From Botryococcus braunii (lineage: Eukaryota; Chlorophyta; Trebouxiophyceae), in NCBI GenBank assembly GCA_002005505.1, contig KV908593.1, positions 97,727 to 161,726 on the forward strand: DNA of 64,000 bases. The letters run 5' to 3'. The notes below the pieces were generated by a model. The model had not been told where the DNA came from. It did not search any database and worked only from the letters and a program-made list of their open reading frames with translations. Below are positions 32,342 through 41,429 of the stretch, piece after piece. Within the stretch, counting starts at the first letter, position 1; each line of letters opens with the position of its first letter. The position numbers and the translations under genes were made by a program.

Positions 32342-33565
32342 ATGTCGCGGCATCCGCGTTCAGGGTCGAGAGCCCGTGCTCCTAGTCCTGCCTCTGCAGA
32401 GCCTGATCCAGCGTTAGAGCTTCATGATGAAGATTATGTTGACCTTTCCGCTGTAGATCATGCTGTTATGATTAGGCACTTGGTAGATATCGGGGCTCTG
32501 CCCAAAGGAGCCGTTGGTCGCGGATCTGGTGTTCCATTGCTTGCCCCTCCAGAGACGACTACTCAGAATATTGATGGACTTGAAAGGGTGATCCAGCGTG
32601 CCCCGGCTCAACCTGCATATGTCGTCGTGACACAGCCCGTGCCAACGGTCGTGCAGGCACCGGCTACCTCCTCGTCCGGTTCAGGGAAGCCCTCGCTCAA
32701 GTTTCCTGACCCAGCTGTCTTTGAAGGAGATCCGATGAAGTTTGATTCCTGGATAATGCAGACTGAAATGTACTTGAGAGCATACGATGTGGATCTGAAG
32801 TCTGCTCGTTCCGTCGAAGTGGCAACAATGTTTCTGAGGGGAAAGGCTCTTGACTGGTGGACAGGCCAATTCAACTTAATTGCATCAGGGAGTTTACCTA
32901 CTTTTGGGGCGTGGAGTGATTTTGTGGTTGCTCTGACAGCTGCCTTTAGGCCAGTGGAACTCCACAAGAGGCATTTGGAGCAGCTGCTGAGTCTTTCCCA
33001 GGGCAAGACTGACATGAGATCATATATAGCAACATTTAATGCTTTGAGAGCTAAGGTCCCCAAGGCATTTGCAGAGGATACGTTGTGTTACTTGTTCCTG
33101 CATGGCTGCAGGTCAGCTTTGCACAAGGCCATCTCCCTACAGTATCCCAAGACCTTGGAAGACTACTTCAAGCACGCAGTTACTATATCTGATATCCCAG
33201 GCCACCGCACCCTGCTCCCAAAGGTCCCCCTGACTCTAAGTCCCCAGGCCCGACAAAACCTGCCACGCAGGCTTGCACGCATTGTGGCAAGACTGGCCCC
33301 GCAGCTGAGCGTTGCTTCCAATTGCATCCAGAGCTCAGAAAGCAACGTACCAAATCAAATACACAATACAGTTTTACAGCAGTGTGAGCCCTGTTTCAGA
33401 TGTCTGCCAACTGTCCAGCCATCCAGTATGGGATTCCTGTATTGTATGAAGTTGGTAATCTGCAGGATTTCTTTCATAGCTGTTGCCATTCTAACATGTC
33501 CCATTATGTGGATGGGCATTGTGTGTGTAGAGAGTTTCAGACATCCCCCTCTGCCAGTGACCTGA
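32342..33565 (+). pseudogene. Gypsy-1b Gag
   Basis: The start is taken at 32342 (MSRHPRSGSRARAPS), 61 bases after the primer site; the open frame extends further up into the LTR. The N-terminal tail is basic, then acidic. The Gag core spans about residues 115-290 (GKPSLKFPDPAVFEGD; FLRGKALDWWTGQF; DMRSYIATFNALRAKVP; YFKHAVTISDIPG). The frame shifts near 33215, so the last third of the frame is spurious. In the correct frame the knuckle reads CTHCGKTGPAAERC (33270-33315), with its His replaced by Pro. Confidence 0.88.
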
Positions 33566-34017
33566 TCAGTCCTGTATGCATGTATAAGAGAGATGCAGCT
33601 CCTCACCTTCCTGCTAGTGATGCTCATGTTGTCTTGTTTGTTGATAGTAGTAACATGGAGTGTACTGTTAGCCAGCTTGTGTCACATATATTGCCAGGTA
33701 CCAGATTGACTGTGCTCTCTTGCCCAAGTGACTGTGCACAGGTTTTGGAAGGGACTACTCAATAGCAGTCTCATGATTTATTACTCTCCGCTTCTGTTTT
33801 GGCTGCACTGGGTCTTACTTCCACTTTTGAGTGAACACCCCACTGTAGTGCAAATACAGGCTTGCCCTTGTTTCGTTGTTTGGTGCAGACTGGTGTTCTT
33901 AGTGTGAAGGAGAAACCCCTGCCAGCAACATGTTTTGACTCTTTTGTTCAGCTTAGCAGTGGACAGATTGTGGACGGTCTTGACTTATCCTCCACCTGCA
34001 TAGAGTTTGAGGGAACG
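33566..34017 (+). pseudogene. Gypsy-1b Cys-rich region and protease start, cut by Copia-B
   Basis: The 33400-33765 frame holds the Cys-rich region shared with Gypsy-1a. After it come VKEKPLPATCFDSFVQL and DLSSTCIEFEGT, the approach to the protease, interrupted at GAAC (34013-34016). The protease resumes at 41430. Confidence 0.82.
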
Positions 34018-34709
34018 TGTTAGGTTATGGGCTTGGCGTATTCCTGTGCAGTGGCGGCACGGAGGGTGTGAGTCAAAGTTCGCTCTACTGTGTGACGAAG
34101 AGTAGAGTCTAGAACATGAACAATCAAGGACTGATTGGGCAACTTTAAGGAAACCCCCGGAGTGCTTGTGAAGTCCCAAACAAGTGTATTACAATTGCTC
34201 ACTTGCTCTCTCTTAACAACGGAATTCAAACTACCCTAACTGGTACGTACTCAGAAAGGATCAATTTCATTGTCCGATGATAAGATAGCCAAGCACATAC
34301 ACATAACACTAAATATTAAGTTCAACAAAGCCTCAAATCTTCCAATCTATTCACAATCACGTTACCTGTGCAGTGGCGGCACGGAGGGTGTGAGTCAAAG
34401 TTCGCTCTACTGTGTGACGAAGAGTAGAGTCTAGAACATGAACAATCAAGGACTGATTGGGCAACTTTAAGGAAACACCCGGAGTGCTTGTGAAGTCCCA
34501 AACAAGTGCCTTGCCTCTCCGTGCTAGTACCACTACCTTCCTGCACTAAACGTGTCTGTAACTTGCGTTATCTCTATCTTCATTCAAATTGTTCCTAACC
34601 GCTAAGTCTTTGTAGTTTCGCCCATATTAGTCATTTATTATTGTCACTGACGGAATAGCCACTATTACCCCACTGAGGGAAAGGCATAAATAATTCATCC
34701 AATACAACA
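34018..34709 (-). repeat. Copia-B1 3' LTR
   Basis: 692 bp, TGTTGTATTGG to CCATAACCTAACA on the minus strand. Leader copy 1 is 34508-34366 and is followed by GTAACG (GT at 34365-34364). Copy 2 is 34186-34044, ending CTGCACAG, followed by GAATACGCC. The predicted intron 34365-34044 is 322 bp. TGTAA is at 34193-34189, two bases before copy 2. The terminal GCCCATAACC is complementary to the primer site next to the 5' LTR. Confidence 0.95.
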
Positions 34710-34727
34710 CTTCCCCTTGCCTTTTCC

Positions 34728-37700
34728 TCACCAGAACTTGGCAAGACCCAGTGAGTTTCTATGACCCTGAAACACTAATCTTACTAGTGGTTTAGTGAAG
34801 ATGTCAGCCACATTTCTGGCAGACTGAATGTACTTGAAGTCAACCTGCCCCTTTGCAATAGCTTCACGAGCAAAGTGACAGCTGATTGCAATGTGCTTGG
34901 TATGTTTAGAATACACTGGATTCCTGAGGTGGTTGATGCACCCTTGGTTATCACAATGTATCTTCACTATCCAGGGTAACACACCAATTTCCTCTAGGAA
35001 TCCCCTCAGCCAATTAGCTTCCTTCACAACAGCACTTGCTGCCATGAATTCTGCTTCTACTGTGGAAGTAGCCACAGCAGATTGCTTTTTACTTCCCCAC
35101 ACAACTGCTCCTCCAAACACAGTGAGAACGAAGCCGGTGGTGGAGAAACGGTGGTCTTGATCCCCACCGTAATCAGCATCAACATATCCCTCCAACTCTG
35201 TTTCCTTTCCACCAAGGATCAGAACCAGGTCTCGGGTTCCCTTGAGATATTTCAACACACGGATTGCCTCATTCCAGTGTGCTGTTGTGGGTGACATCCT
35301 GTACCTCGACAGAACTCCTACAGCCTGGGATATATCAGGACGAGTGGTGTTAGCTATGTAGAGTAGTGACCCTACTAACTCACAGTATCGATGACCAGGA
35401 GGCAGAACACTCCCAGCACCAATACTATCACTCCCATCCTTTGGTGCAGGCATCTGAGACATTACAAAATCTTTTGTCATTGGGGTATCTGGCCCAACTG
35501 ACTCAAGATCAAGACCAAACTTCTCCACAAGTGCATCTATCTTAGGAATGCAACTTAGGGAGATTAACCCCTTCTCTCTATCTCTCATGACTTGACAACC
35601 TAAGAAATCCTTCACTTCCCCTAAATCGTGGATGGTGAATTCTTTCTTGAGAAGCTCTTTCACTCTCTCCACCTCTGACATGCTCTTGGATACAATCAAG
35701 AGATCATCTACATAAATTAGCACGTAGGATTTACCCCCATCTTCAGTGCATCTCACATACACTCCAGCATCACTCTTGCACACCTCATACCCCATGACTT
35801 CAAGTTTGTCATTAAGGGTTTTGTGCCAGGCACGTGGGGCCTGCTTTAGGCCATACAGTGCCTTTTTGAGTCGACACACGGTATTGCGATCACCATTCTC
35901 AAATCCAGGAGGTTGCGTTACATACACTTCTTCCTCCAGCTCACCATTGAGAAAAGCTGTCTTAACATCTACCTGGTGAATCTCATAACCTTCCCTAGCA
36001 GCCACAGCTAACAAGGTTCTCCTAGCTCCATAGCTGCTGGTAGGTGCAAAGACCTCCATGACATCTACCCCAGGAATTTGTCGACAACCCTGAGCAACCA
36101 ATCTTGCCTTGAATCTCAACACATTGCCATGTGCATCCATTTTCACTGAGAAAATCCAGTGAACTGGTATAACCTTATGCCCATGAGGTCTGGGAACATA
36201 TTCCATAACCTCATGGGTGTCTAATGAGTTCTGCTCTTCTTGCATCGCAGCCTTCCAGTATTCCCACTGAGGAGACATCTGAGCTTCTCTTAAATTAGAG
36301 GGAACATGGATTTTACCAAATCTAACCCCAGTGTGCTTCCCCTCCTCTCCCTTACCCTTGGGAGAATCGTTGGTTGCACCCTCAGAACCCACTACTCTTC
36401 CACTGACACTCGCCGCACTACAGCTAGCTTTTCTCTCAGTGGTATCAGAGCTTTCTCTCATGCTTCTCTCTCTCTTGGATTCGCACCTCGCACTGCTCAA
36501 CTTGTTGCCTCGCACGCTCACATCTTCCTCCCAAACACAGGTACCTCCCGGGAAGCATCCATAGTCCGGAGGTTTCTCACATTGTCTGAGCTTCCGGTTC
36601 ACCTCCACATCCACACGCTTACACATCCTCTCAAGCTCAGGCTCTTGAGGGCTCTCACAGGCAGAGGGAGGTAGGCTCTGGTCGCCCCTTTGCTTCCCCT
36701 CCCTTTCTTGACTCGTATGTCTCTGACTTTCACGTTGTGTCACAAGAGACTGTGACCTCTCATCCCTGACATCCTTCTCCCATACACAGGTACCTCTCAG
36801 GCTGCACTTGTAATTTGGTGGTACCACACATTGTCCGTGCACCTGATTCACCTCCTCTTCTCGGCTCTCACACAAATACTGGGATGCTGACCCAGTACTG
36901 CTCGCACAGACATTTCTGGCTGTTTCCGAGAGAGTGGAATGTCTCTTCTCAGGACTGTGGCTGTCACCACCTTCCCCTACCAGTCCATGCCACTGATGGG
37001 GAGAGCCAGATGTTTCCACACAAGTCTCATCACTGACATGAAGCTCATTCACTGGACAGGACCCACCCGTGCAACTCAGCTCCCTGGGACCATTTGCAGA
37101 CATGATTGTGGCTGCCCCCCTCTCATCACTAACATGAAAATCAGGGCTCTCAGACTGGCACCCATCTATCTGCACTTCCCCTGGTCCCTGTGACTGTGTG
37201 TCACTTTCTGTTAGCCCCACTTTGTCTCTGCTCTCTCCCACCTCCTGTGACAGCAGGAGTTCTCTTGTAAGTGTTCGTTGCTCATGCCTCTGGGCTCTTG
37301 TTAGCCCATCAGCAGCCAAATTGGAATTCTCCAGGCTGGTTGGTCTGAGAGACTCTTGAGCTCGCATCATTTGTTGCTGTAGTCCAGAGTCCGAATGAGT
37401 GCCGCGGGCCAGGTCCAGAGCTGCTTCGATGGTCCTTCGGATCTCCGCGGGAGCAGTGGATCTCTGGGGGTCAGGCTCGGGCTCAGCCTTCCCAGAGGGT
37501 CCTGGACATTCTGAGTCTGTGTCTTCCTGGGTAATGTGTGAATGCACTGTCTCAACTGATGAGTCCTGGATCTCTGCCTCACTGTCGTCTCCACAGGATA
37601 CCTTAACTGGCTCTGGGTGCTGTTTGGTAGTGCTGGGTTCAGAGGGAACAGGGGACAGAAATTCCTCAGACTGAGCAGGAGTCACACTGAGACCAACACG

Positions 37701-38513
37701 AGAGGCCCCTCTGAGATGCTCCACAAAGATGACACCTCTGCTCTCTCGCCATATACCCCCACCCATGTATATCCGATAGGCTTTGGAGGAGGCTGAATAA
37801 CCGGTGAGCATTCCTGGCACAGTTTTAGGTGCAAAGACTGGCCTCTGGACATCTGGGATATGCACATATGCAAGGCAACCCCATGTGCGCAGGAGTGAGA
37901 CATCAGGCTTATATCCCCAGAATAATTCAAAGGGGGTAAGGTCCCTGCCTGTGCTTGGGCCCATGTTAAGCAGGGTGCATGCTGTCTCCAGAGCTTCTTT
38001 CCAGAGGGTGGGGCTGGCAGCAGCAAAGCTCAGGATAGTCCGGGTTCTTTCCTTCAGGGTTCGGTTGGCTCGTTCAGCTGCTCCATTCTGCTGTGGGGTG
38101 TATGGGGCAGAGGTCTCCAGCTTAGTCCCCTGGGAGGCACAGAACTCCTTGAACCGGGCATTAACAAATTCAGTTCCTCTGTCACATCTGACACACTTCA
38201 CAGTGGTTTTTCGTTGTGTCTGCCAGTAAACAAGTAAGTCCCTGACAGCTGCACTGATGGTGTCTTTGGACTTTACTGGAATAACTGCTTTCCACTGTGA
38301 GGCTTCATCCAGTACAGTAACCCAGAAACGTTCACCAGTAATGGCTGCAGGTGTAATAGGACCCACAGTATCTATGTGTACTCGATCCAGAGGTTCCAAT
38401 GCAGGTCTGGTACTGATTCCGAAGGAGGGTCTGGCAGTCTTTCCTTCAATACACGCTTCACAGTGTACCGGGCAATCAGTGCAGGGAGAGAGGGAGGTGT
38501 CAATCCCAGTCAC
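34728..38513 (-). CDS. Copia-B1 integrase, Cys-module linker, RT and RNase H (1261 aa)
   Basis: Continues gag-protease in the same frame after a TAG. Integrase triad D48 (HIDTVG), D111 (CDRGTEF), E147 (NGAAERANR), with the canonical 35-residue D-E spacing. A ~580-residue linker rich in Ser, Glu and Cys carries repeated modules (YKCSLRGTCVWEKDVRDE; YGCFPGGTCVWEEDV). RT in the C-terminal half has HQVDVKTAFLNGELEEEVYV, ALYGLKQAPRAWHKTL and active site YVDDLLIV. RNase H has GYVDADYGGDQDHRFSTTG, STVEAEFMAAS, DNQGCINHLRN and ADIFTKPL. All catalytic residues are present. The GTG at 38513 is merely the first usable start after the stop; true expression would be as a polyprotein. Confidence 0.96.
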   Translation of the reverse strand: MTGIDTSLSPCTDCPVHCEACIEGKTARPSFGISTRPALEPLDRVHIDTVGPITPAAITGERFWVTVLDEASQWKAVIPVKSKDTISAAVRDLLVYWQTQRKTTVKCVRCDRGTEFVNARFKEFCASQGTKLETSAPYTPQQNGAAERANRTLKERTRTILSFAAASPTLWKEALETACTLLNMGPSTGRDLTPFELFWGYKPDVSLLRTWGCLAYVHIPDVQRPVFAPKTVPGMLTGYSASSKAYRIYMGGGIWRESRGVIFVEHLRGASRVGLSVTPAQSEEFLSPVPSEPSTTKQHPEPVKVSCGDDSEAEIQDSSVETVHSHITQEDTDSECPGPSGKAEPEPDPQRSTAPAEIRRTIEAALDLARGTHSDSGLQQQMMRAQESLRPTSLENSNLAADGLTRAQRHEQRTLTRELLLSQEVGESRDKVGLTESDTQSQGPGEVQIDGCQSESPDFHVSDERGAATIMSANGPRELSCTGGSCPVNELHVSDETCVETSGSPHQWHGLVGEGGDSHSPEKRHSTLSETARNVCASSTGSASQYLCESREEEVNQVHGQCVVPPNYKCSLRGTCVWEKDVRDERSQSLVTQRESQRHTSQEREGKQRGDQSLPPSACESPQEPELERMCKRVDVEVNRKLRQCEKPPDYGCFPGGTCVWEEDVSVRGNKLSSARCESKRERSMRESSDTTERKASCSAASVSGRVVGSEGATNDSPKGKGEEGKHTGVRFGKIHVPSNLREAQMSPQWEYWKAAMQEEQNSLDTHEVMEYVPRPHGHKVIPVHWIFSVKMDAHGNVLRFKARLVAQGCRQIPGVDVMEVFAPTSSYGARRTLLAVAAREGYEIHQVDVKTAFLNGELEEEVYVTQPPGFENGDRNTVCRLKKALYGLKQAPRAWHKTLNDKLEVMGYEVCKSDAGVYVRCTEDGGKSYVLIYVDDLLIVSKSMSEVERVKELLKKEFTIHDLGEVKDFLGCQVMRDREKGLISLSCIPKIDALVEKFGLDLESVGPDTPMTKDFVMSQMPAPKDGSDSIGAGSVLPPGHRYCELVGSLLYIANTTRPDISQAVGVLSRYRMSPTTAHWNEAIRVLKYLKGTRDLVLILGGKETELEGYVDADYGGDQDHRFSTTGFVLTVFGGAVVWGSKKQSAVATSTVEAEFMAASAVVKEANWLRGFLEEIGVLPWIVKIHCDNQGCINHLRNPVYSKHTKHIAISCHFAREAIAKGQVDFKYIQSARNVADIFTKPLVRLVFQGHRNSLGLAKFW

Positions 38514-38522
38514 CAGGTTCTC

Positions 38523-40136
38523 CTAAGCAAGACGCTGCATCCACGTTTCTCCAGGGTGTCCCATTCTGCTATGCCACAAGTAACGTTTGGCACAGCTGTG
38601 TGATAAGATACTGGATTTTAGCTGTTTGGTTGCACTGGCTGCATGCTTTGATGTGCTGGTTCCTCTCACTGCAACTACACTATGAATGTAGTACAGTCCC
38701 ATCTCTGCACTGACTTGAGCTCTCCAGTGGTTTGGTCCACTGACATACGAAAAGGCACCCACATTGTCTGTTTGGAAAACTGCACCATCCCTAAGGGCAG
38801 CAGATACTGACAGGATGTTGGTGGTAGCTGAAGGGACACACTGCACATGATGGATCCAGAGGGGAATGCGTTGCGGGCTCAAAATGCAGACTGACCCAGA
38901 TGCAATAATACACCCAGTGGCATCAGAGGTGGCCAAGTGCAGGGGAATTGGTTTGGCATGGATGATAGGGTTATGCAGCAATGCCACGTCATTTACTAGG
39001 TGGACCGAGGCCCCACTGTCAACCAGCCAGGAGTGCTGTAAGGGTTTACTGAACGTACTGTCCAGGACATTGTGAGATATTGTGTACAGCATACCTTCAG
39101 GAGGAGGTGGAGGTGGAGCAGGAGGCTGAAACCAAGCAGGGAAGGCATCTGCACCATGATGGGCCAGTTGGGCAACTGGGGGATGGTGTCCACCCATAGA
39201 TGGCTGGCCCTGAGGCCACATGCCTTGCAGCTGTTGGACAGCTGCCACCACGTTCCTCTGAGTCTCCTCGTCCCTGCGCCTCTTTCTGCAGTCTCTCCAA
39301 TAATGGCCCTTTTTATTGCAGTAGTTGCAAACTCCCTTGGAATCAGATGCACCAGAAGACTGCTGAGCAGTTGCTGCACTTGCTGCTGGCGGGTTGCTGG
39401 CTCCACTAGTGCTTGGGGTGATGGCCAGGACTCTGGGCTGGCGGGGAGCTGTCTCATCAAAGCCCAGGGCAGCTGCAGTGGTACGTAGTAATTCAGCCAG
39501 TTTGTTGAGTGGATGTGCGATGGCTGTGGACAGGCTGCCGGGCTCCTTAGCTGCCTCTGGGAGACCCTGCACTATTTGGGTCGCTACAAAGCCATCCATT
39601 AGATGATGATTGTTTCTGTGGAGGCAGGCTTTGAGATTGAGCATGCGATTCACATATTGTGAAATTGTCTCATCCTGTCGCATCCCTTGCCCCATTTCTT
39701 GTAGCCAGTCCATGTTTGCCTGAAGATTATACCCACCTATGAATTTCCTGCATATGTACTCATAAGCATCATATGCAGATCCCAGTTCTGCCAGTTCTCC
39801 CTGCCACTCCTCAGGCACAGATTCATACAACAGTAACAGAGCTGCTGCATCATGCAGTGTCCCAGGCATAGCCTCTAGCACTGCAGGAAGGGACCCTTTT
39901 GCCTCATTGGCTGCCAAATAAGCACTCTTCCAAATCAAGATATTATGTCCCTTGTCCCTTAGTTTGATGTGAACTTTAACCTGAGTTGGAATAACTTTTG
40001 GCAAAACATCACCTTCCCCTCTTGACGTACTTGGGGTGCAGGGTTCTCGAACAGGTGTAGAGGTAGTGGTCTCGTTGCTTGAGGTAGATGCCCCACTTGT
40101 TGACTGCCCCTTCTTCTTCGATGTCATTGTCTGCAC
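38523..40136 (-). CDS. Copia-B1 Gag and protease (537 aa)
   Basis: Starts MQTMTSKKKGQ at 40136, or at the second Met, which matches the 44475 start in Copia-B2. Gag core at residues 50-235 (LIWKSAYLAANEAKGSLPAV; DWLQEMGQGMRQDETISQYV), zinc knuckle C270-C273-H278-C283 (CNYCNKKGHYWRDC) followed by RKRRRDE, a Pro-rich stretch (~337-348), protease D373 (LVDSGASVHLVND) and the GAG-pre-integrase motif (YLWHSRMGHPGETWM). It ends at TAG (38525-38523 on the minus strand) inside that domain, three codons before the downstream frame. The stop position does not suit a Gag/Pol boundary, so a mutation is the simplest reading. Confidence 0.95.
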   Translation of the reverse strand: MQTMTSKKKGQSTSGASTSSNETTTSTPVREPCTPSTSRGEGDVLPKVIPTQVKVHIKLRDKGHNILIWKSAYLAANEAKGSLPAVLEAMPGTLHDAAALLLLYESVPEEWQGELAELGSAYDAYEYICRKFIGGYNLQANMDWLQEMGQGMRQDETISQYVNRMLNLKACLHRNNHHLMDGFVATQIVQGLPEAAKEPGSLSTAIAHPLNKLAELLRTTAAALGFDETAPRQPRVLAITPSTSGASNPPAASAATAQQSSGASDSKGVCNYCNKKGHYWRDCRKRRRDEETQRNVVAAVQQLQGMWPQGQPSMGGHHPPVAQLAHHGADAFPAWFQPPAPPPPPPEGMLYTISHNVLDSTFSKPLQHSWLVDSGASVHLVNDVALLHNPIIHAKPIPLHLATSDATGCIIASGSVCILSPQRIPLWIHHVQCVPSATTNILSVSAALRDGAVFQTDNVGAFSYVSGPNHWRAQVSAEMGLYYIHSVVAVRGTSTSKHAASATKQLKSSILSHSCAKRYLWHSRMGHPGETWMQRLA

Positions 40137-40173
40137 TCTATACGCTTATCAAGAAAACATTCAGACAGTCATC

Positions 40174-40671
40174 TCAACCAACGGACTGGTCACTGTCTGA
40201 CTCCGTTTCCCAGTCAGCTTCACATCGAACACTCAGAGTCAGGGAGTCTTTGAAAGCAGCTACTGGGATTGTGGACAAGGCTAACTCCACTGAGTTGTAC
40301 GCTGCACTTTCGGCTGTTTCCTGCTCTCTGTTCAGCCAAACAATGGTACGCCAATACTTGAGGAACTTGGCCTTCGTAACAAACCCAGGCTCAAGATTCA
40401 CAAATGAAATCTCCCACGGGGTGAATTTATAAGCTGGATCCACAGGGAATCTATCCGTAAACCACGATGGCAGAGGAAGCGGGCGTCCAGCGTACAGATG
40501 AAGAACGTAGTCTTTGACAATGAGGGCTCGCTCGTCCGGGGTACGTTCTCCTCGAGGTCCCCCAGCCTTGATTCGATCGTTGTACGAGGGAGGTCCAGTC
40601 CTCAGGTGAGCAGGAACGTTGACACAGGTAGTTTTTCTTGCCGTCTGCTTCGAGTGGCGTTTCTTAGCCAT
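40174..40671 (-). CDS. Copia-B1 ORF0: extra protein with histone H3-like N-terminus (165 aa)
   Basis: Intact frame 50 bases after the primer site and 37 bases before gag. Residues 1-15 read MAKKRHSKQTARKTT; the H3 N-terminus is MARTKQTARKST. A short linker (LRTGPPSYNDRI) follows, then a conserved middle (residues 79-96, PAYKFTPWEISFVNLEPG) and an acidic C-terminus (ADWETESDSDQS). No catalytic motif or known domain is recognised. Copia-B2 encodes the same protein, also 166 codons long. An extra frame before gag is unusual for Copia. A role in binding H3-tail readers or writers is inference; a basic nuclear-import tail is the main alternative. Confidence 0.88.
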   Translation of the reverse strand: MAKKRHSKQTARKTTCVNVPAHLRTGPPSYNDRIKAGGPRGERTPDERALIVKDYVLHLYAGRPLPLPSWFTDRFPVDPAYKFTPWEISFVNLEPGFVTKAKFLKYWRTIVWLNREQETAESAAYNSVELALSTIPVAAFKDSLTLSVRCEADWETESDSDQSVG

Positions 40672-40720
40672 TCACGGTTGTCTTCCTCCGTCTACAGAGC
40701 CACTCACACTCAACGGGAGA

Positions 40721-40737
40721 GTGGTGGGCCCATAACC
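40721..40737 (-). promoter_or_regulatory. Copia-B1 primer-binding site
   Basis: On the minus strand, GGTTATGGGCCCACCAC directly after the LTR. All 17 bases are complementary to the anticodon arm of plant initiator tRNA-Met as I remember it (GTGGTGGGCCCATAACC). Confidence 0.88.
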
Positions 40738-41429
40738 TGTTAGGTTATGGGCTTGGCGTATTCCTGTGCAGTGGCGGCACGGAGGGTGTGAGTCAAAGTT
40801 CGCTCTACTGTGTGACGAAGAGTAGAGTCTAGAACATGAACAATCAAGGACTGATTGGGCAACTTTAAGGAAACCCCCGGAGTGCTTGTGAAGTCCCAAA
40901 CAAGTGTATTACAATTGCTCACTTGCTCTCTCTTAACAACGGAATTCAAACTACCCTAACTGGTACGTACTCAGAAAGGATCAATTTCATTGTCCGATGA
41001 TAAGATAGCCAAGCACATACACATAACACTAAATATTAAGTTCAACAAAGCCTCAAATCTTCCAATCTATTCACAATCACGTTACCTGTGCAGTGGCGGC
41101 ACGGAGGGTGTGAGTCAAAGTTCGCTCTACTGTGTGACGAAGAGTAGAGTCTAGAACATGAACAATCAAGGACTGATTGGGCAACTTTAAGGAAACACCC
41201 GGAGTGCTTGTGAAGTCCCAAACAAGTGCCTTGCCTCTCCGTGCTAGTACCACTACCTTCCTGCACTAAACGTGTCTGTAACTTGCGTTATCTCTATCTT
41301 CATTCAAATTGTTCCTAACCGCTAAGTCTTTGTAGTTTCGCCCATATTAGTCATTTATTATTGTCACTGACGGAATAGCCACTATTACCCCACTGAGGGA
41401 AAGGCATAAATAATTCATCCAATACAACA
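40738..41429 (-). repeat. Copia-B1 5' LTR
   Basis: Offset by exactly 6720 bases from the 3' LTR, with no difference seen. Leader copy 1 is 41228-41086, copy 2 is 40906-40764, and the predicted leader intron is 41085-40764. Confidence 0.97.

Larger units (their letters stand above)
34018..41429 (-). mobile_element. Copia-B1, full-length young Copia element
   Basis: 7412 bp with two 692-bp LTRs (34018-34709, 40738-41429) in which I see no difference. Flanks are GAACG and GAACT, a 4-5-bp duplication inside the Gypsy-1b protease codons (EFEGT/IAGRP). Order on the minus strand: LTR, primer site, ORF0 (165 aa), gag-protease (537 aa), integrase-RT-RNase H (1261 aa), purine tract AAAAGGCAAGGGGAAG, LTR. 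A single TAG separates gag-protease from the rest of pol; all else is open. It is the most recent insertion in the window. Confidence 0.97.

Noticed and set aside
34045..34508. LTR leader duplication as a simple recent tandem duplication
   Set aside because: The same arrangement, with GT after copy 1 and AG at the end of copy 2, occurs in several divergent LTR families, and in Copia-C copy 2 lacks exactly the introns of copy 1.
36306..36674. Plus-strand frames opposite Copia-B1 pol
   Set aside because: Antisense shadows of the intact minus-strand polyprotein; no independent motifs.
38523..38525. TAG reassigned to a sense codon in this genome
   Set aside because: TAGs here replace different residues (Trp at 29521, a Leu-like position at 60969, others), as random mutations would; no consistent amino acid.
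40721..40752. A tRNA-Met gene near GTGGGCCCATAACC
   Set aside because: Only the anticodon-arm sequence is present, at the LTR border; no acceptor, D or T arms. It is a primer-binding site.
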